From Halobacillus shinanisalinarum (GTDB taxonomy: Bacteria > Bacillota > Bacilli > Bacillales > Halobacillaceae): 64,000 nucleotides of DNA. This document shows positions 37,378 to 46,962 of this stretch, one piece after another; the stretch's first letter is position 1; every line of letters starts with the position of its first letter. The position numbers were made by a program, and so were the translations under genes. The notes beneath the pieces are model-generated. The model saw nothing but the letters and a program-made list of their open reading frames with translations, was not told the origin of the DNA and ran no database searches. The DNA lies in contig NZ_CP095074.1 in NCBI RefSeq assembly GCF_022919835.1, forward strand, positions 3,143,501-3,207,500. The letters run 5' to 3'.

Positions 37378-38106
37378 ATGAAACAATTAACTAGACCTGT
37401 AATCGGGATTACCAGTTCGACGGTTAACCACAATAACATTCCGAGCATTAACCTACACGAGAGGTATATTCGCTCGGTGATCCAAGCAGGGGGGATCCCT
37501 GCTGTCATTCCAACAGGTACAGAAGAAGGGATGGCAGAAGTGTGGTGTTCCATCTGTAGTGGAATTATTTTAAGCAGTGGGGAAGATGTTGATCCGAATT
37601 CTTACCAAGCAGAACCCTATCCAAAGATACAAAAAACCAATGGAAAGCGTGATAAGTTAGAAATTGAACTAGTGAAGAATGCACAGAAACAGACCAAACC
37701 GATCTTGGCTCTTTGCAGAGGCATTACCATGTTAAATGCTGCCTTAGGAGGAACGGTTCTACAAGACATTGAAACGAATAATTCTAATGCAATCAATCAT
37801 TATCAACAGGCGGCGAGACCTGAACCTACGCATGAAATTCAGATTGATAATCAGAGTCGGTTATATCAAATTTTCAATCGTTCAAATATTCGAGTTAACA
37901 GTATGCATCACCAGGCCATTGACCAACTTGCCCCTAATCTTAAACCAGTAGCTTTCGCTCCAGATGGTATAATTGAAGCCGTCGAGGGAGTTAACGGAAC
38001 CTCACTGTTGTGGGGAATTCAATGGCATCCTGAAGAAATGGCTAGTGAAGATCCAAGTATGGTGCAACTATTTAAAGAGTTTGTAACTGAGTGTACAAAT
38101 AAGTAG
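37378..38106 (+). CDS. class I glutamine amidotransferase-like, gamma-glutamyl-GABA hydrolase family (PuuD-like)
   Basis: The 242-residue peptidase C26 protein has the nucleophile elbow PILALCRGITMLNAALGG (Cys113), SGGEDVDP-like sequence (SSGEDVDPNSY) near 67-77 and the His/Glu pair in GIQWHPEEM near 219-227. PuuD-type enzymes release glutamate from gamma-glutamylated amines. Actual substrate unknown. GGAAGGAGAT precedes the ATG. It is 40 nt before a gamma-glutamylcyclotransferase-fold gene, so both may act on gamma-glutamyl compounds (inference). Confidence 0.9.
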   Translation: MKQLTRPVIGITSSTVNHNNIPSINLHERYIRSVIQAGGIPAVIPTGTEEGMAEVWCSICSGIILSSGEDVDPNSYQAEPYPKIQKTNGKRDKLEIELVKNAQKQTKPILALCRGITMLNAALGGTVLQDIETNNSNAINHYQQAARPEPTHEIQIDNQSRLYQIFNRSNIRVNSMHHQAIDQLAPNLKPVAFAPDGIIEAVEGVNGTSLLWGIQWHPEEMASEDPSMVQLFKEFVTECTNK

Positions 38107-38148
38107 TTTATTGCTAACGGAAATACTTAAGTTTTTGAGGATGTGATG

Positions 38149-38781
38149 ATGATGGAATTAGAAAAGGTTACCTATGTGTGGTATGCAAGTTATGGTTCTA
38201 ATTTAAATAGAGACCGATTTTTATGTTACATAAAAGGAGGTAAACCTGAGGGCTCTGAAAAAGTGGAAATAGGCTGTGAAGACCCAACCCTTCCTATTGA
38301 AGAAGCAACCTATATTATGCATTATCCTTTATATTTTGCAATGGAATCTGACCGTTGGCAACAACAAGGTGTAGGATTTATAGGGTTAAAACGGGATAAT
38401 AAGCACCTTACTTATAGTAGAAAGTATTTAATAACCGTAGAGCAATTTATGGATGTCATTAAACAAGAAAATAACGGTGCTGCATTGGATATCGACTTAC
38501 ATGAAATTATGGATCAGGGGTATAAGACAATAAAAGATTCATGGTATGGAACGATTTTATACTTAGGTGATGAGGGTGGGTATCCCGTCCTAACTTTTAC
38601 AGCTGATTGGGATTTAGACGTCCCATTTAATCAACCGTCGAAAGAGTATCTAGGTATGATTATTCACGGTTTAAAATCGACATTAGGGCTGGAAAATAAG
38701 GAAATTATCGATTATCTCGATTCAAAACCAGGAATAGCTGGTTATTATGGAAAGAACGATATTGAACAGTTAATTCAATAA
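38149..38781 (+). CDS. gamma-glutamylcyclotransferase-fold protein
   Basis: A product of about 210 residues with the fold's entry motif WYASYGSNLNRDRF near 10-23, where YGSNL binds the gamma-glutamyl group. The rest (LYFAMESDRWQQQGVGFIGL and a long C-terminal helix region) is more divergent. It is longer than classical GGCT proteins. Several ATG/GTG codons start the frame (38143-38152), and I chose 38149 by spacing from GAGG. Substrate unknown. Likely co-transcribed with the preceding hydrolase. Confidence 0.8.
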   Translation: MMELEKVTYVWYASYGSNLNRDRFLCYIKGGKPEGSEKVEIGCEDPTLPIEEATYIMHYPLYFAMESDRWQQQGVGFIGLKRDNKHLTYSRKYLITVEQFMDVIKQENNGAALDIDLHEIMDQGYKTIKDSWYGTILYLGDEGGYPVLTFTADWDLDVPFNQPSKEYLGMIIHGLKSTLGLENKEIIDYLDSKPGIAGYYGKNDIEQLIQ

Positions 38782-39483
38782 AAAGCAGACACACGGTTCA
38801 GGATGGCTGGGTCTGAAGGGGCGACCCGCAGATGCAAATGTACTTTTATCAAAAACATTTCTATTTTGGAAGGAACAATGGCGGTTTCCAATAAAAGCAG
38901 TGTTAAACAATTATGACCTCATAGAGTGAAGAGGACTCTTTCTAACCAAAATGGTTCTCTTAAAAAGTTTTCTCTGTACATAAAACGCAAGAAACGAGCC
39001 ATACCAACATGCTATATCATCTTAATTCTTGGTTGAGAACGCCTTCACGTACGGGACGTCCTTTTCTTATTCGATCTTTAAGGTGTGACGTGGTCATAAC
39101 CATTCTTATGGAACTTTACACCAGTTTCCGAAAGGGATGTAACTCCTGTTATATGGGAATTGAAACAACTGAAAATGATAGCCATGTTTCCCTCCTGTTA
39201 GAGAATAAATCTGTTATGGGTTATCTCTCTCTTTTCCTCTATCTGTTCTGTGGTATCGGGAACTAATGTCGTCTCTGTTGATTCACCTAATACTTCCGGT
39301 TCCCTTATTAATAAACACGCTTCAAAAAGTTGCTTATAGAAATTAAGGACTTGAATTCAGTATAATCAATTCGTCTAACTTATGAAAAACACCAACTCTT
39401 TAAGAATTTTTATTGTGCAGAATAGGTAAAGAAGATATTGGAAATAATAAAGGAAGAATAAAATTTCAAGTGAGGTGAGTAAG
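38782..39483 (+). other. 700-base region without a supported gene
   Basis: An 85-codon frame at 39009 has no ribosome site and a composition unlike neighbouring genes. I see nothing else but AT-rich sequence and the GAGGTGAG ribosome site of the next gene at its end. Confidence 0.4.
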
Positions 39484-39774
39484 ATGAATTTAAAGAAATT
39501 AATGTTAGGTTCGTTTATAGCAATCCTTTCCACTGGATTATTAGTCGGTTGTGGCAATGCTAATGATGAAGAGAAGCCTAACCCAACTGAAGAACCTACT
39601 GAACAAAACTATCAAGGTGGAAACAATGATGAACAAGAGCCAGATCCAACCGAGGAGCCTTCTGAACAGCAAGATGCAAATGATGAACAAGAGCCAGATA
39701 TGACCGAAGAGCCTTCTGAACAACAAGATCAAGGGGAAAACGAGTTAGAAGAAGAACAGAATGGTAATAATTAA
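39484..39774 (+). CDS. small acidic repeat lipoprotein
   Basis: A 96-residue product with a lipoprotein signal (LSTGLLVGC lipobox near 18-26) followed entirely by low-complexity acidic repeats of the type NDEQEPDPTEEPSEQQ, present about two and a half times. No folded domain is expected. It is probably a surface-tethered polyanionic spacer. The ATG at 39484 follows GAGGTGAG. A GTG three codons earlier overlaps that site. Repeat number may vary between strains. Confidence 0.75.
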   Translation: MNLKKLMLGSFIAILSTGLLVGCGNANDEEKPNPTEEPTEQNYQGGNNDEQEPDPTEEPSEQQDANDEQEPDMTEEPSEQQDQGENELEEEQNGNN

Positions 39775-39785
39775 TGATTTGAATG

Positions 39786-39823
39786 AAAAAGGATGGTTCT
39801 TGAACGAAAAACCATCCTTTTTT
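39786..39823 (+). terminator. terminator of the lipoprotein gene
   Basis: AAAAGGATGGTT pairs with AACCATCCTTTT around cttgaacgaa, followed by more T. Confidence 0.9.
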
Positions 39824-40313
39824 CATTGAACTACATTTATTATTGTAGATCATTTTGAGGAATCGTTTCAATTAGTAATCCCTATACTCTAATGGTTAAA
39901 TGGTTAAATAGATTTCGTCCTTCTCTTCCTTTTTATTCAAGGTGTTCAATTAGAATAGACCTTGCAAAAAAACAAAATTCTGTAATATCAAGCTGAGAAT
40001 TTCAGTGGTAAAAGGCATATTTATTTCAGAGCTAATTGTCGTAATAAGTTACTACCCGAAAAGTTTATTGTTATATAACCGAAAAACGGGGCTGTCCCAA
40101 AAGTCTTAAAATAGACTTTTGGGACAGTGCTGTTTGTTATTGCTTATTTAATGGCTCACAAACCTTTGCAAGCTGTTTACTTCAATATGTACCTACAAGC
40201 CGATCTTCCAAAAGACTACTGCTTCTCATTAACTTCTCATTTGCTTCTAACGTTCTTCTAATTTTTAGTTGGTATATTCAAGTCAAGAAAATTATTCCAA
40301 GGAGAGGATTAAG
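39824..40313 (+). other. intergenic region before the glycerate kinase
   Basis: Contains the long hairpin at 40092-40127 and no gene that I can support. AAGGAGAGGA before 40314 is the ribosome site of the kinase. Confidence 0.4.
40092..40127. repeat. 14-bp inverted repeat resembling an insertion-sequence end
   Basis: CTGTCCCAAAAGTC and its exact complement flank an 8-nt AT loop. GGCTGTCCCAAAAG-type ends and free-standing hairpins of this kind are common in Bacillales as insertion-sequence termini or their relics. No transposase lies near. It could also act as a terminator. Confidence 0.5.
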
Positions 40314-41518
40314 ATGAGAGTCGTTATGGTACCGTCGGGGTTTAAAGAATGTTTAGATGCGAGAGAAGTGGCTACAGCAATGGGAAAGGGGCACGACGCT
40401 TTGATGAGTCCATTGATGTAGAGGTTTTACCCATGATTGATGGTGGGGAAGGATTTGTAAATGCCATCCTTGACATTAAAGGTGGAGATTTGATTCACAA
40501 AGAAGTGACAGGGCCTGTGGGAAATAAAACCATAAGTTATTTTGGGGTTTTTGATGAGAAGGGTGAACGGACAGCTGTGATTGAAATGGCAGCTGTTGCT
40601 GGATTAAAATTAGTCCCCCTTGATCAAAGGAATCCGCTAAAGACCACTTCCTACGGTGTAGGAGAGCTGATTTCCTGTGCGCTCGACTTAGAAGTTGATA
40701 AAATTCTTATTGGCTGCGGTGATTCTGGGATATCTGACGGGGGTGCAGGAATGGCACAAGCATTAGGGATTCAATTTCTTGATAAGGACCGTCAAATGTT
40801 GACCGTTAAAGGAGGAGAGGATCTGTTAGAGATTGATTATATTGATACGAGCAATCTTGATAAGCGTTTAAGCCATATTCCGGTTGATGTAGCATGTAAT
40901 TGGAAGAATGTTTTATGCGGAGAAAAAGGTGTTGCTCGTGTATTTGGTCCTCAAAAAGGAGCTACCTCGGAACAAGTCGAACAATTGTCATCTGCTTTAG
41001 AGCATTATGCTTTGTTAATTCAAGGGGCAGTGGGGATAGACGTTAGATCCCTACCAGGAAGTGGTGCCTCGGGCGGATTAGGTGCAGGTTTACTCGCCTT
41101 TGCAGGGGCAACCTTACATTCTAGGTTTGATATTATTAGGAATTTTATTAACATTGAACAAGCCATCGCATCTTCAGATGTTGTTATTACTGCGGAAGGG
41201 AGCTTGGATTCCCAAACCCCAAACGGGAAAATTCCCGCGGAGGTCGCCAGAATTGCTCTAAAATATGACGTGCCTGTCATCATTATTGCGGGGGCAATTG
41301 GTGATGGAGCAAACTTGAATTACCGTGCAGGTATTGATGCTTATTCAAGCATCACCCAAAGGCCCATATCATTAAAAGAGGCACTGGAGAAAGCCCCATA
41401 TTGGATTGAAGAAAGCACCGAAGCTGTATTAAGAAAAATTGCCATCGGCTTACAAGTTGCGAAAAGAGAAGAGGCTTCCGATGAGAGAAGGATTGGTCGG
41501 CTATACCAGAAACAATAA
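40314..41518 (+). CDS. glxK: glycerate kinase (GlxK/GarK family), -1 frameshift near the start
   Basis: The ATG at 40314 with GGAGAGGA gives MRVVMVPSGFKECLDAREVA, then the reading frame must shift at the G run 40388-40391 to continue ARRFDESIDVEVLPMIDGGEG. Restoring one G rejoins the family N-terminus. Later landmarks are GCGDSGISDGGAGMAQALG near 132-150 and PGSGASGGLGAGLLAFAGA near 230-248. The joined product of about 400 residues is somewhat longer than the 380 typical. It phosphorylates glycerate. The 3' end overlaps the carrier gene by 38 nt. Confidence 0.87.
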
Positions 41519-42935
41519 ATGGATCCATAAATTGATAGATATATTTTCTAGAAAGTCGTCCCTAATGATAAGTGTACACATTCTATTTTTCCTGTTTGTT
41601 ATGGTTATTGACGATCTAGACTATCAGGCCAAAGTTTCTTTAGTAGCCTTCTTATCAGCAATGATGTTTTGGATTACAACTAAAATACCCGCTGGATTTG
41701 TGGCAGTGACAGTCATTGTAGTTATTGTCTTACTGGGGGCAGCGGATGCTGAATTATTATATCAATCTTTGGCTCAAGAGGTAGTGTGGTTAATGATCGG
41801 TGCTTTTGTCATGGGGGAAGCAGTTAGACAATCAGGGTTGGCAGAACGATTCAGCCGTTACTTATTGAATAAATCTGACCAAAAAAGCAACATGCTTTTT
41901 CTACTAACGAACGCTTTATTCGTATCTGCATTTTTTATCCCATCTACTTCGGGAAGGGCAGCCTTATCGATGCCGATTATTAAACAATTAAGCGAAAGAC
42001 TTCATTCTAGCGAAGAGCGAGGTGTTTTGGCATTGGTCGCACCTGTAATCATATTAATGAGCACATCAGCAACATTAATAGGTGCAGGGTCGCATTTAAT
42101 TGGAATAAGTTTACTTGAAAGTGCTACCGATCAATCTATTTCTTATATTCAGTGGTTGATATGGGGACTGCCTTTTACCATTATGATAACTCTGATGACA
42201 TACTTTATAACGAAATGGATACTGTGGCCAAGAAATACAGTCAAAGAAGTCAAAAGCATACCAACGGAAGTTACAAGCTCAAGAAAACAACCGATGAATG
42301 TAGGTGAAAAAAGGACGTTCATCTTAATTTCCCTGATGATGCTTGCATGGATGTCCCATGGGATTCATGGTTACGATATAGGGTTCATCACCATGGTGGG
42401 CGGATTGCTTTTTATGATTCCGAAATATGGAGTGATCAGTTGGAAACAAGGAATGAAAGCAGTCTCTTGGCCATTGGTTCTATTTGTCGCTGCAGCTACA
42501 GCTCTCGGAAAAGTTTTAGTTGATACGGGGGTAGTGGGGTGGATTGAAGGAGAAATGTTAAATGTACTTCACTTGTTCATAAGCGCCCCAGAATGGATTA
42601 TTGTATGTATGATCTTGTTGGTTGCAGTTACAAGTCATTTATACATTCACTCTCATACAACACGTGCCATTATTTTTGTTCCAAGCTTAATCCTATTTAG
42701 TGAATCAATAGGGCTTGATTCTTCAACTGTTGTATTCTTAAGTTTAATTGGAATGAATTATTGTGTTACATTTCCTGTTAGTTCGAAAGCATTGCTCATT
42801 TTTTATGAAGAAGGTGAACTTTCATTTGATCCCAGAAAGCTATTTAAAATTAGTGCAATTCTAATGCCGCTATATATACTAGTTATGCTACTATTCTATT
42901 TTACTTATTGGCAGTGGACTGGGATGAACATATAA
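41481..42935 (+). CDS. DASS/SLC13-family anion transporter
   Basis: A 484-residue polytopic protein. Two related halves show family-like segments (AQEVVWLMIGAFVMGEAVRQSG near 95-116; WPLVLFVAAATALGKVLVDTG near 332-352; an STSG/STSAT stretch near 155-200). The overlap with glxK and common direction suggest it brings in glycerate or a related hydroxy acid (inference). The ATG at 41481 follows GAAGAGG, and the frame stays open to 41439 within glxK. Confidence 0.85.
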   Translation: MREGLVGYTRNNKWIHKLIDIFSRKSSLMISVHILFFLFVMVIDDLDYQAKVSLVAFLSAMMFWITTKIPAGFVAVTVIVVIVLLGAADAELLYQSLAQEVVWLMIGAFVMGEAVRQSGLAERFSRYLLNKSDQKSNMLFLLTNALFVSAFFIPSTSGRAALSMPIIKQLSERLHSSEERGVLALVAPVIILMSTSATLIGAGSHLIGISLLESATDQSISYIQWLIWGLPFTIMITLMTYFITKWILWPRNTVKEVKSIPTEVTSSRKQPMNVGEKRTFILISLMMLAWMSHGIHGYDIGFITMVGGLLFMIPKYGVISWKQGMKAVSWPLVLFVAAATALGKVLVDTGVVGWIEGEMLNVLHLFISAPEWIIVCMILLVAVTSHLYIHSHTTRAIIFVPSLILFSESIGLDSSTVVFLSLIGMNYCVTFPVSSKALLIFYEEGELSFDPRKLFKISAILMPLYILVMLLFYFTYWQWTGMNI

Positions 42936-43232
42936 ATTGTACATGTCTTTGTCAAAGACAAGCGGCTGAGAGATATTAATGATTGGGAAGACGATGATGA
43001 TTGAATAACAATTTGAAATGCGAAGTGATTCTTGATTTATTTGTGATGTAGACGGGGGGGGGAGGGGATAGTAATGTCCCTGACCTACCCGAAAAAGCTG
43101 GAGATAACTTCAACGCGTACCTATTAGTGATTTCCGTTTTCCTCGCTCTGTCAGACAAAAATATTTTTGCATTAGATAAAAAGATTTCCACGAAACAAGG
43201 TTAATTTTCATCACCAAGGGAGGTAAAAGCTC

Positions 43233-44084
43233 ATGGAACAGCAATTTTTTGAAGAACCAAATACATTTGTAGGTCATGTTGAATTGAAAGTTCAACAATT
43301 AGAACGATCTGTTCAATTTTATAAAGATACCATCGGTTTTCAAATCTTGGAACAATCAGAAAGACGGGCAGTACTGTCGGCAGATGGAAAAACGTCTTTG
43401 TTAATCATTGAACAACCTGAGGATGTGAAACCAATAGAAGCAAATACATCAGGTCTATATCATTTTGCGATTTTATTGCCTAATCGTTTGGAGTTGGCGA
43501 AGGTGCTAAAACACTTTGCTAATCACAACCAACAATTAGGAGCATCAGACCATCTAGTCAGTGAAGCCCTTTATTTGAACGATCCCGATGGAAATGGAAT
43601 TGAGGTTTATTCAGATCGACCATCCTCCACATGGAATTGGCAAAACAATGAAGTAGTCATGATAGTAGATCCCTTAGATGCCCAAGATATTCTTGGCGAG
43701 CTTGAGGGCGAGAGTTGGGGAGGCCTTCCAGTTGGAACAGTGATGGGGCACATTCATTTACATGTATCAGAATTACAAAAAACAGAAGAATTTTATAACA
43801 AGTTAGGCTTTGATGTAATAAGTCGACTCGGTCAGCAGGCTCTCTTCATGTCTACTGGCAATTACCATCATCATATAGGGTTAAATACATGGGCCGGGGT
43901 TGGTGCTCCCGCGCCGTCAAAGAAAAGTGTTGGTTTGACTTCGTTTTCCCTTGTATTTCCAAGTGAAAAGGCTAGAGGAAGAGCAGTCGAACAAGTACAG
44001 GGTTTAGGATATGAAGTTCTAAAAGAGGATGGTACTTTTATTACGAAAGACCCCTCCGAAAATTCCATTAAGTTATCAGTTTAA
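43233..44084 (+). CDS. catE: catechol 2,3-dioxygenase, VOC family (CatE-like)
   Basis: A 283-residue protein with two VOC/glyoxalase modules (about 12-127 and 168-282). His in FVGHVELKV, His in GHIHLHV, and Glu/Tyr in NGIEVYSDRPSSTW are likely metal or active-site positions. It matches CatE of Bacillus, which opens the catechol ring extradiol with Fe(II). GGGAGG precedes the ATG. A crippled meta-pathway gene follows directly, suggesting that a former catechol operon has eroded to this one gene. Confidence 0.87.
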   Translation: MEQQFFEEPNTFVGHVELKVQQLERSVQFYKDTIGFQILEQSERRAVLSADGKTSLLIIEQPEDVKPIEANTSGLYHFAILLPNRLELAKVLKHFANHNQQLGASDHLVSEALYLNDPDGNGIEVYSDRPSSTWNWQNNEVVMIVDPLDAQDILGELEGESWGGLPVGTVMGHIHLHVSELQKTEEFYNKLGFDVISRLGQQALFMSTGNYHHHIGLNTWAGVGAPAPSKKSVGLTSFSLVFPSEKARGRAVEQVQGLGYEVLKEDGTFITKDPSENSIKLSV

Positions 44085-44109
44085 TAAAGGGGGGCTTCTG
44101 AAATTTAAG

Positions 44110-44286
44110 CGTTGGAAATCCAGCTGCTTGTGTCTGGCTAACAAGCTTAGTAGCTATAACGTCACGTTGAAAGCCTGGGAAGTCATTCTTTCAGGAGCTT
44201 TATCTTCCGCTATCGAGATTGGTAAAGGTGATCGAATTAAAGCATCTTTTACTCACTTAGGTGAGTTAGAATTCAAAGTTGAATAA
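44110..44286 (+). pseudogene. C-terminal remnant of a 2-keto-4-pentenoate hydratase / 4-oxalocrotonate decarboxylase
   Basis: VGNPAACVW in one frame is followed by ANKLSSYNVTLKAWEVILSG and GDRIKASFTHLGELEFKVE in another. This is the typical end of the hydratase/decarboxylase family of the catechol meta-cleavage pathway (NPAAAVAWLANKL, then LKAGEVILSGAL). Only about 58 codons and an internal shift remain. It sits 26 nt after catE. Confidence 0.75.
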
Positions 44287-44291
44287 TAATT

Positions 44292-44655
44292 TTGTCTATT
44301 ATTAAAAGAAAAACAAGGGAAGAGCAGCCTTTTTGGCCTGTCGTGTCGTATAAATTAAGGCTTCCCTTTCTTCATTATAAGTTGGAAACTCCTGAATTAA
44401 TTCAGGGGATGGTATTATTTACAGCCGGATTAAGCATGATTGCCATTATGACCGGTGTTATTATAGGAATCTCATATGAAATGGAAGCGGAAATGGGTGT
44501 GGCGGGTGTAATGGCGATCGTACTTGCTGTATAATGGTGCAACTCCAGCTTTAATCACTGGAATTGTATTGTATTTTGCTATTCAACGTACAGGTGACCG
44601 TAGAAAAGAAGAATTGATAGAGGCAAAAAAGTGGGTTGATATGATTCTTTCATAA
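44292..44655 (+). pseudogene. truncated membrane permease (xanthine/uracil-permease-like)
   Basis: The frame 44292-44534 reads VSYKLRLPFLHYKLETPELI and a hydrophobic helix, then stops. A second frame up to 44655 gives NGATPALITGIVLYFAIQRT and a charged tail. Together they resemble the two ends of a permease whose middle has been lost. The family is a guess from the N-terminal pattern. The frame change does not fit the single-G losses seen elsewhere. Confidence 0.5.
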
Positions 44656-45348
44656 TTAAAAAGTTAGTTGATTGCATTATGTACTTAGCTTTATTTGGGC
44701 CTTTTAGCAGAATGCGTTAGTTACTAAAGAAAGATATGGAAACTAAACACCATTAAACAAATATAACATTTATGTAGTTTCATAAGGCGTTTCCGTTCAA
44801 GTTAAAATCTTATCGGTAGCGTCTTTTTATTTTTAGCTTTCCAGAGGCGTTAAGTATATTGCAAATTATTTCGCCCTGATAAATTAATAGGCTAATGATT
44901 GAATTTTCTAAATAGTTGATATATAGTTAAAACTAGTTAGGATGACCTAAGTAAAATAGTTTTTTGAGTAAAAATACCAACTGGTCAGTACATAACGCGG
45001 AAAGAGTAGATTGGATGGAAAAGAATGCTATTCAGTAGTCACCATTAAGGGATAGAAGGGCGGTAAACTTCATTTAAAAATGTAAGCGTTGTCAATAACG
45101 ATTGGGATAAGTGAACTTTCTTTAAACGGTTACTCAAATTTAGAAATTCCCTCTTAAAATTTATTGGATGTGACAGTGCTGATAGCTAGTTGAGACAAAC
45201 TTAACCTAATAGGCATTTTCACTAGGTGAGTTGTGTTACTAAGGCAGTGTTACTTCTAACCTCAAGACAAGCTTCGTATTTATTATAGAAGGAGACGTTT
45301 CCAGTTGGCAGTAAAGAACTAACATTTTATTTCAAGGAGGAGATTTAG
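44656..45348 (+). other. regulatory intergenic region before lcfA
   Basis: No gene seen. It holds a small dyad TACCAACTGGTCAGTA (44975-44990), reminiscent of operators of TetR regulators of fatty-acid genes, the cre-like site at 45081, and AAGGAGGAG before lcfA. Confidence 0.45.
45081..45094 (+). promoter_or_regulatory. candidate CcpA cre site upstream of lcfA
   Basis: TGTAAGCGTTGTCA fits the cre consensus TGNAARCGNWWWCA at all but one base. It lies 255 bases before the acyl-CoA ligase start, in a region likely to contain its promoter. Catabolite repression of fatty-acid activation would be sensible. Confidence 0.6.
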
Positions 45349-46959
45349 ATGGAACAAGTATGGAAGAGTCACTATCCGGAAAATATTCAGACAGAAGTAG
45401 AAATTCCTAATGTGCCACTTATCGACATTCTGGAGCAGTCGGCCAAGCAGTTTCCAAAGAACCCGGCCTTATCCTTTTATGGAAATGAGACCAGTTATGA
45501 AGAGTTAACCCTGCAGGCAGCTGCTTTTGCTTCCTCCTTACAAAACGAAGGGGTCATGAAAGGCGATCGTGTAGCGATTATGCTGCCAAACTGTCCACAT
45601 TATGTGGTCAGTTATTATGGTGTGTTGAAGGCAGGGGCTGTCGTTACTCAAGTGAATCCGATGCTTGTCGATCGTGAGCTTGAACATATTTTATCAGACT
45701 CTGGGGCGGAAACGATCGTTATTTATGCTCCGCTTTTACCTGTACTTGAGAAGGTAAAAAGTACTACTTCAGTCAATAATGTGGTTGTTGTACAGTTTAA
45801 TGGAGAATATGAACAAACAAAAGGTGAAACCGAGTTCACAGACTTTTTGAAAAGGTCTCCAGGACCTCCGTCATCCGTGTCGATCGATCCAAGTGAAGAT
45901 CTTGCAGTATTGCAATATACCGGGGGTACAACTGGACGATCAAAAGGAGCGATGCTCACACATCGGAATGTTGTGGCAAATGTTGTCCAGACGAATGAAT
46001 ATTTCAAAGATGAAGTTGATATGGGAAAAGAGCGTTATTTAACGGTAATCCCTCTTTTCCATGTATTTGGTATGACCTCTTGCATGAACCTTTCGATATA
46101 CACAGGCTCAAAGAATATTATGCTTCCCCGCTTCGAATTGGAGGAAGTCCTTGAAACGATCAAAAAGGAGCAGCCAACCTTTTTCCCGGGAGTGCCGACG
46201 ATGTATGTCGCGATAACGAACCATCCACGAGCAAAGGAGTATGGAATTGATAGCATACGAGTTTGCAACAGTGGGAGTGCTCCGATGCCACAGGAGTTGA
46301 TGCGTAACTTTGAAGCAAAAACGGGAGCCAGGGTCTTTGAAGGCTATGGGTTATCGGAGAGTTCTCCTGTCACACATTGCAATCCTTTGTTTGCTGAGCG
46401 AAAGCCGGGAAGTGTTGGCATTGGTGTTCCGTCAACGGAATATAAGATTGTTGATGTCGAAAGTGGGATCGAAGAAGTGCCAGTAGGAGAAAAGGGTGAA
46501 GTCATAATCCGAGGTCCTCAGGTTATGAAAGGCTACTGGAATATGCCTGAAGAAACTGAAAATACACTTCGCGACGGCTGGCTCTACACAGGGGACATTG
46601 CTCGAGTCGATGATGAAGGTTATTTGTACATCATTGATCGAAAAAAAGATCTGATCATTGCGGGTGGTTTTAACATCTATCCACGAGATGTTGAAGAGGT
46701 AATCTATGAGCACGAAGCTGTCCAAGAGGCTGTGGTTGTTGGTGTACCAGATGTATATCGAGGGGAAACAGTTCGTGCTGTCATCGTGTTAAAAGAAGGA
46801 AAGTCAGCAACTGAGGAAGAACTTATTGCGTACTGTCGTCAAAACATGGCTGCCTATAAGGTGCCGCGAGAACTCGAATTTCGAAATGAACTGCCAAAAA
46901 CAAATGTCGGTAAAATTTTAAGAAGATCAATCAGGGAGGAAGTAACTAAAAAAGCTTAA
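45349..46959 (+). CDS. lcfA: long-chain fatty-acid-CoA ligase
   Basis: The 536-residue adenylate-forming enzyme has LQYTGGTTGRSKGAMLTHRN near 187-206 (P-loop of AMP synthetases), EGYGLSESSPVTHCNP near 332-347, GWLYTGDIARVDDEGYLYII near 410-429 and the catalytic Lys in LPKTNVGKILRRSI near 515-528. It activates fatty acids with ATP and CoA. AAGGAGGAG precedes the ATG. The next gene in the same direction has decayed. Confidence 0.93.
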   Translation: MEQVWKSHYPENIQTEVEIPNVPLIDILEQSAKQFPKNPALSFYGNETSYEELTLQAAAFASSLQNEGVMKGDRVAIMLPNCPHYVVSYYGVLKAGAVVTQVNPMLVDRELEHILSDSGAETIVIYAPLLPVLEKVKSTTSVNNVVVVQFNGEYEQTKGETEFTDFLKRSPGPPSSVSIDPSEDLAVLQYTGGTTGRSKGAMLTHRNVVANVVQTNEYFKDEVDMGKERYLTVIPLFHVFGMTSCMNLSIYTGSKNIMLPRFELEEVLETIKKEQPTFFPGVPTMYVAITNHPRAKEYGIDSIRVCNSGSAPMPQELMRNFEAKTGARVFEGYGLSESSPVTHCNPLFAERKPGSVGIGVPSTEYKIVDVESGIEEVPVGEKGEVIIRGPQVMKGYWNMPEETENTLRDGWLYTGDIARVDDEGYLYIIDRKKDLIIAGGFNIYPRDVEEVIYEHEAVQEAVVVGVPDVYRGETVRAVIVLKEGKSATEEELIAYCRQNMAAYKVPRELEFRNELPKTNVGKILRRSIREEVTKKA

Positions 46960-46962
46960 GAG

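Noticed and set aside
43050..43062. Run of nine G near 43055 as a functional element
   Set aside because: A homopolymer in non-coding DNA with no gene or structure linked to it. It only marks a difficult stretch for sequencing.
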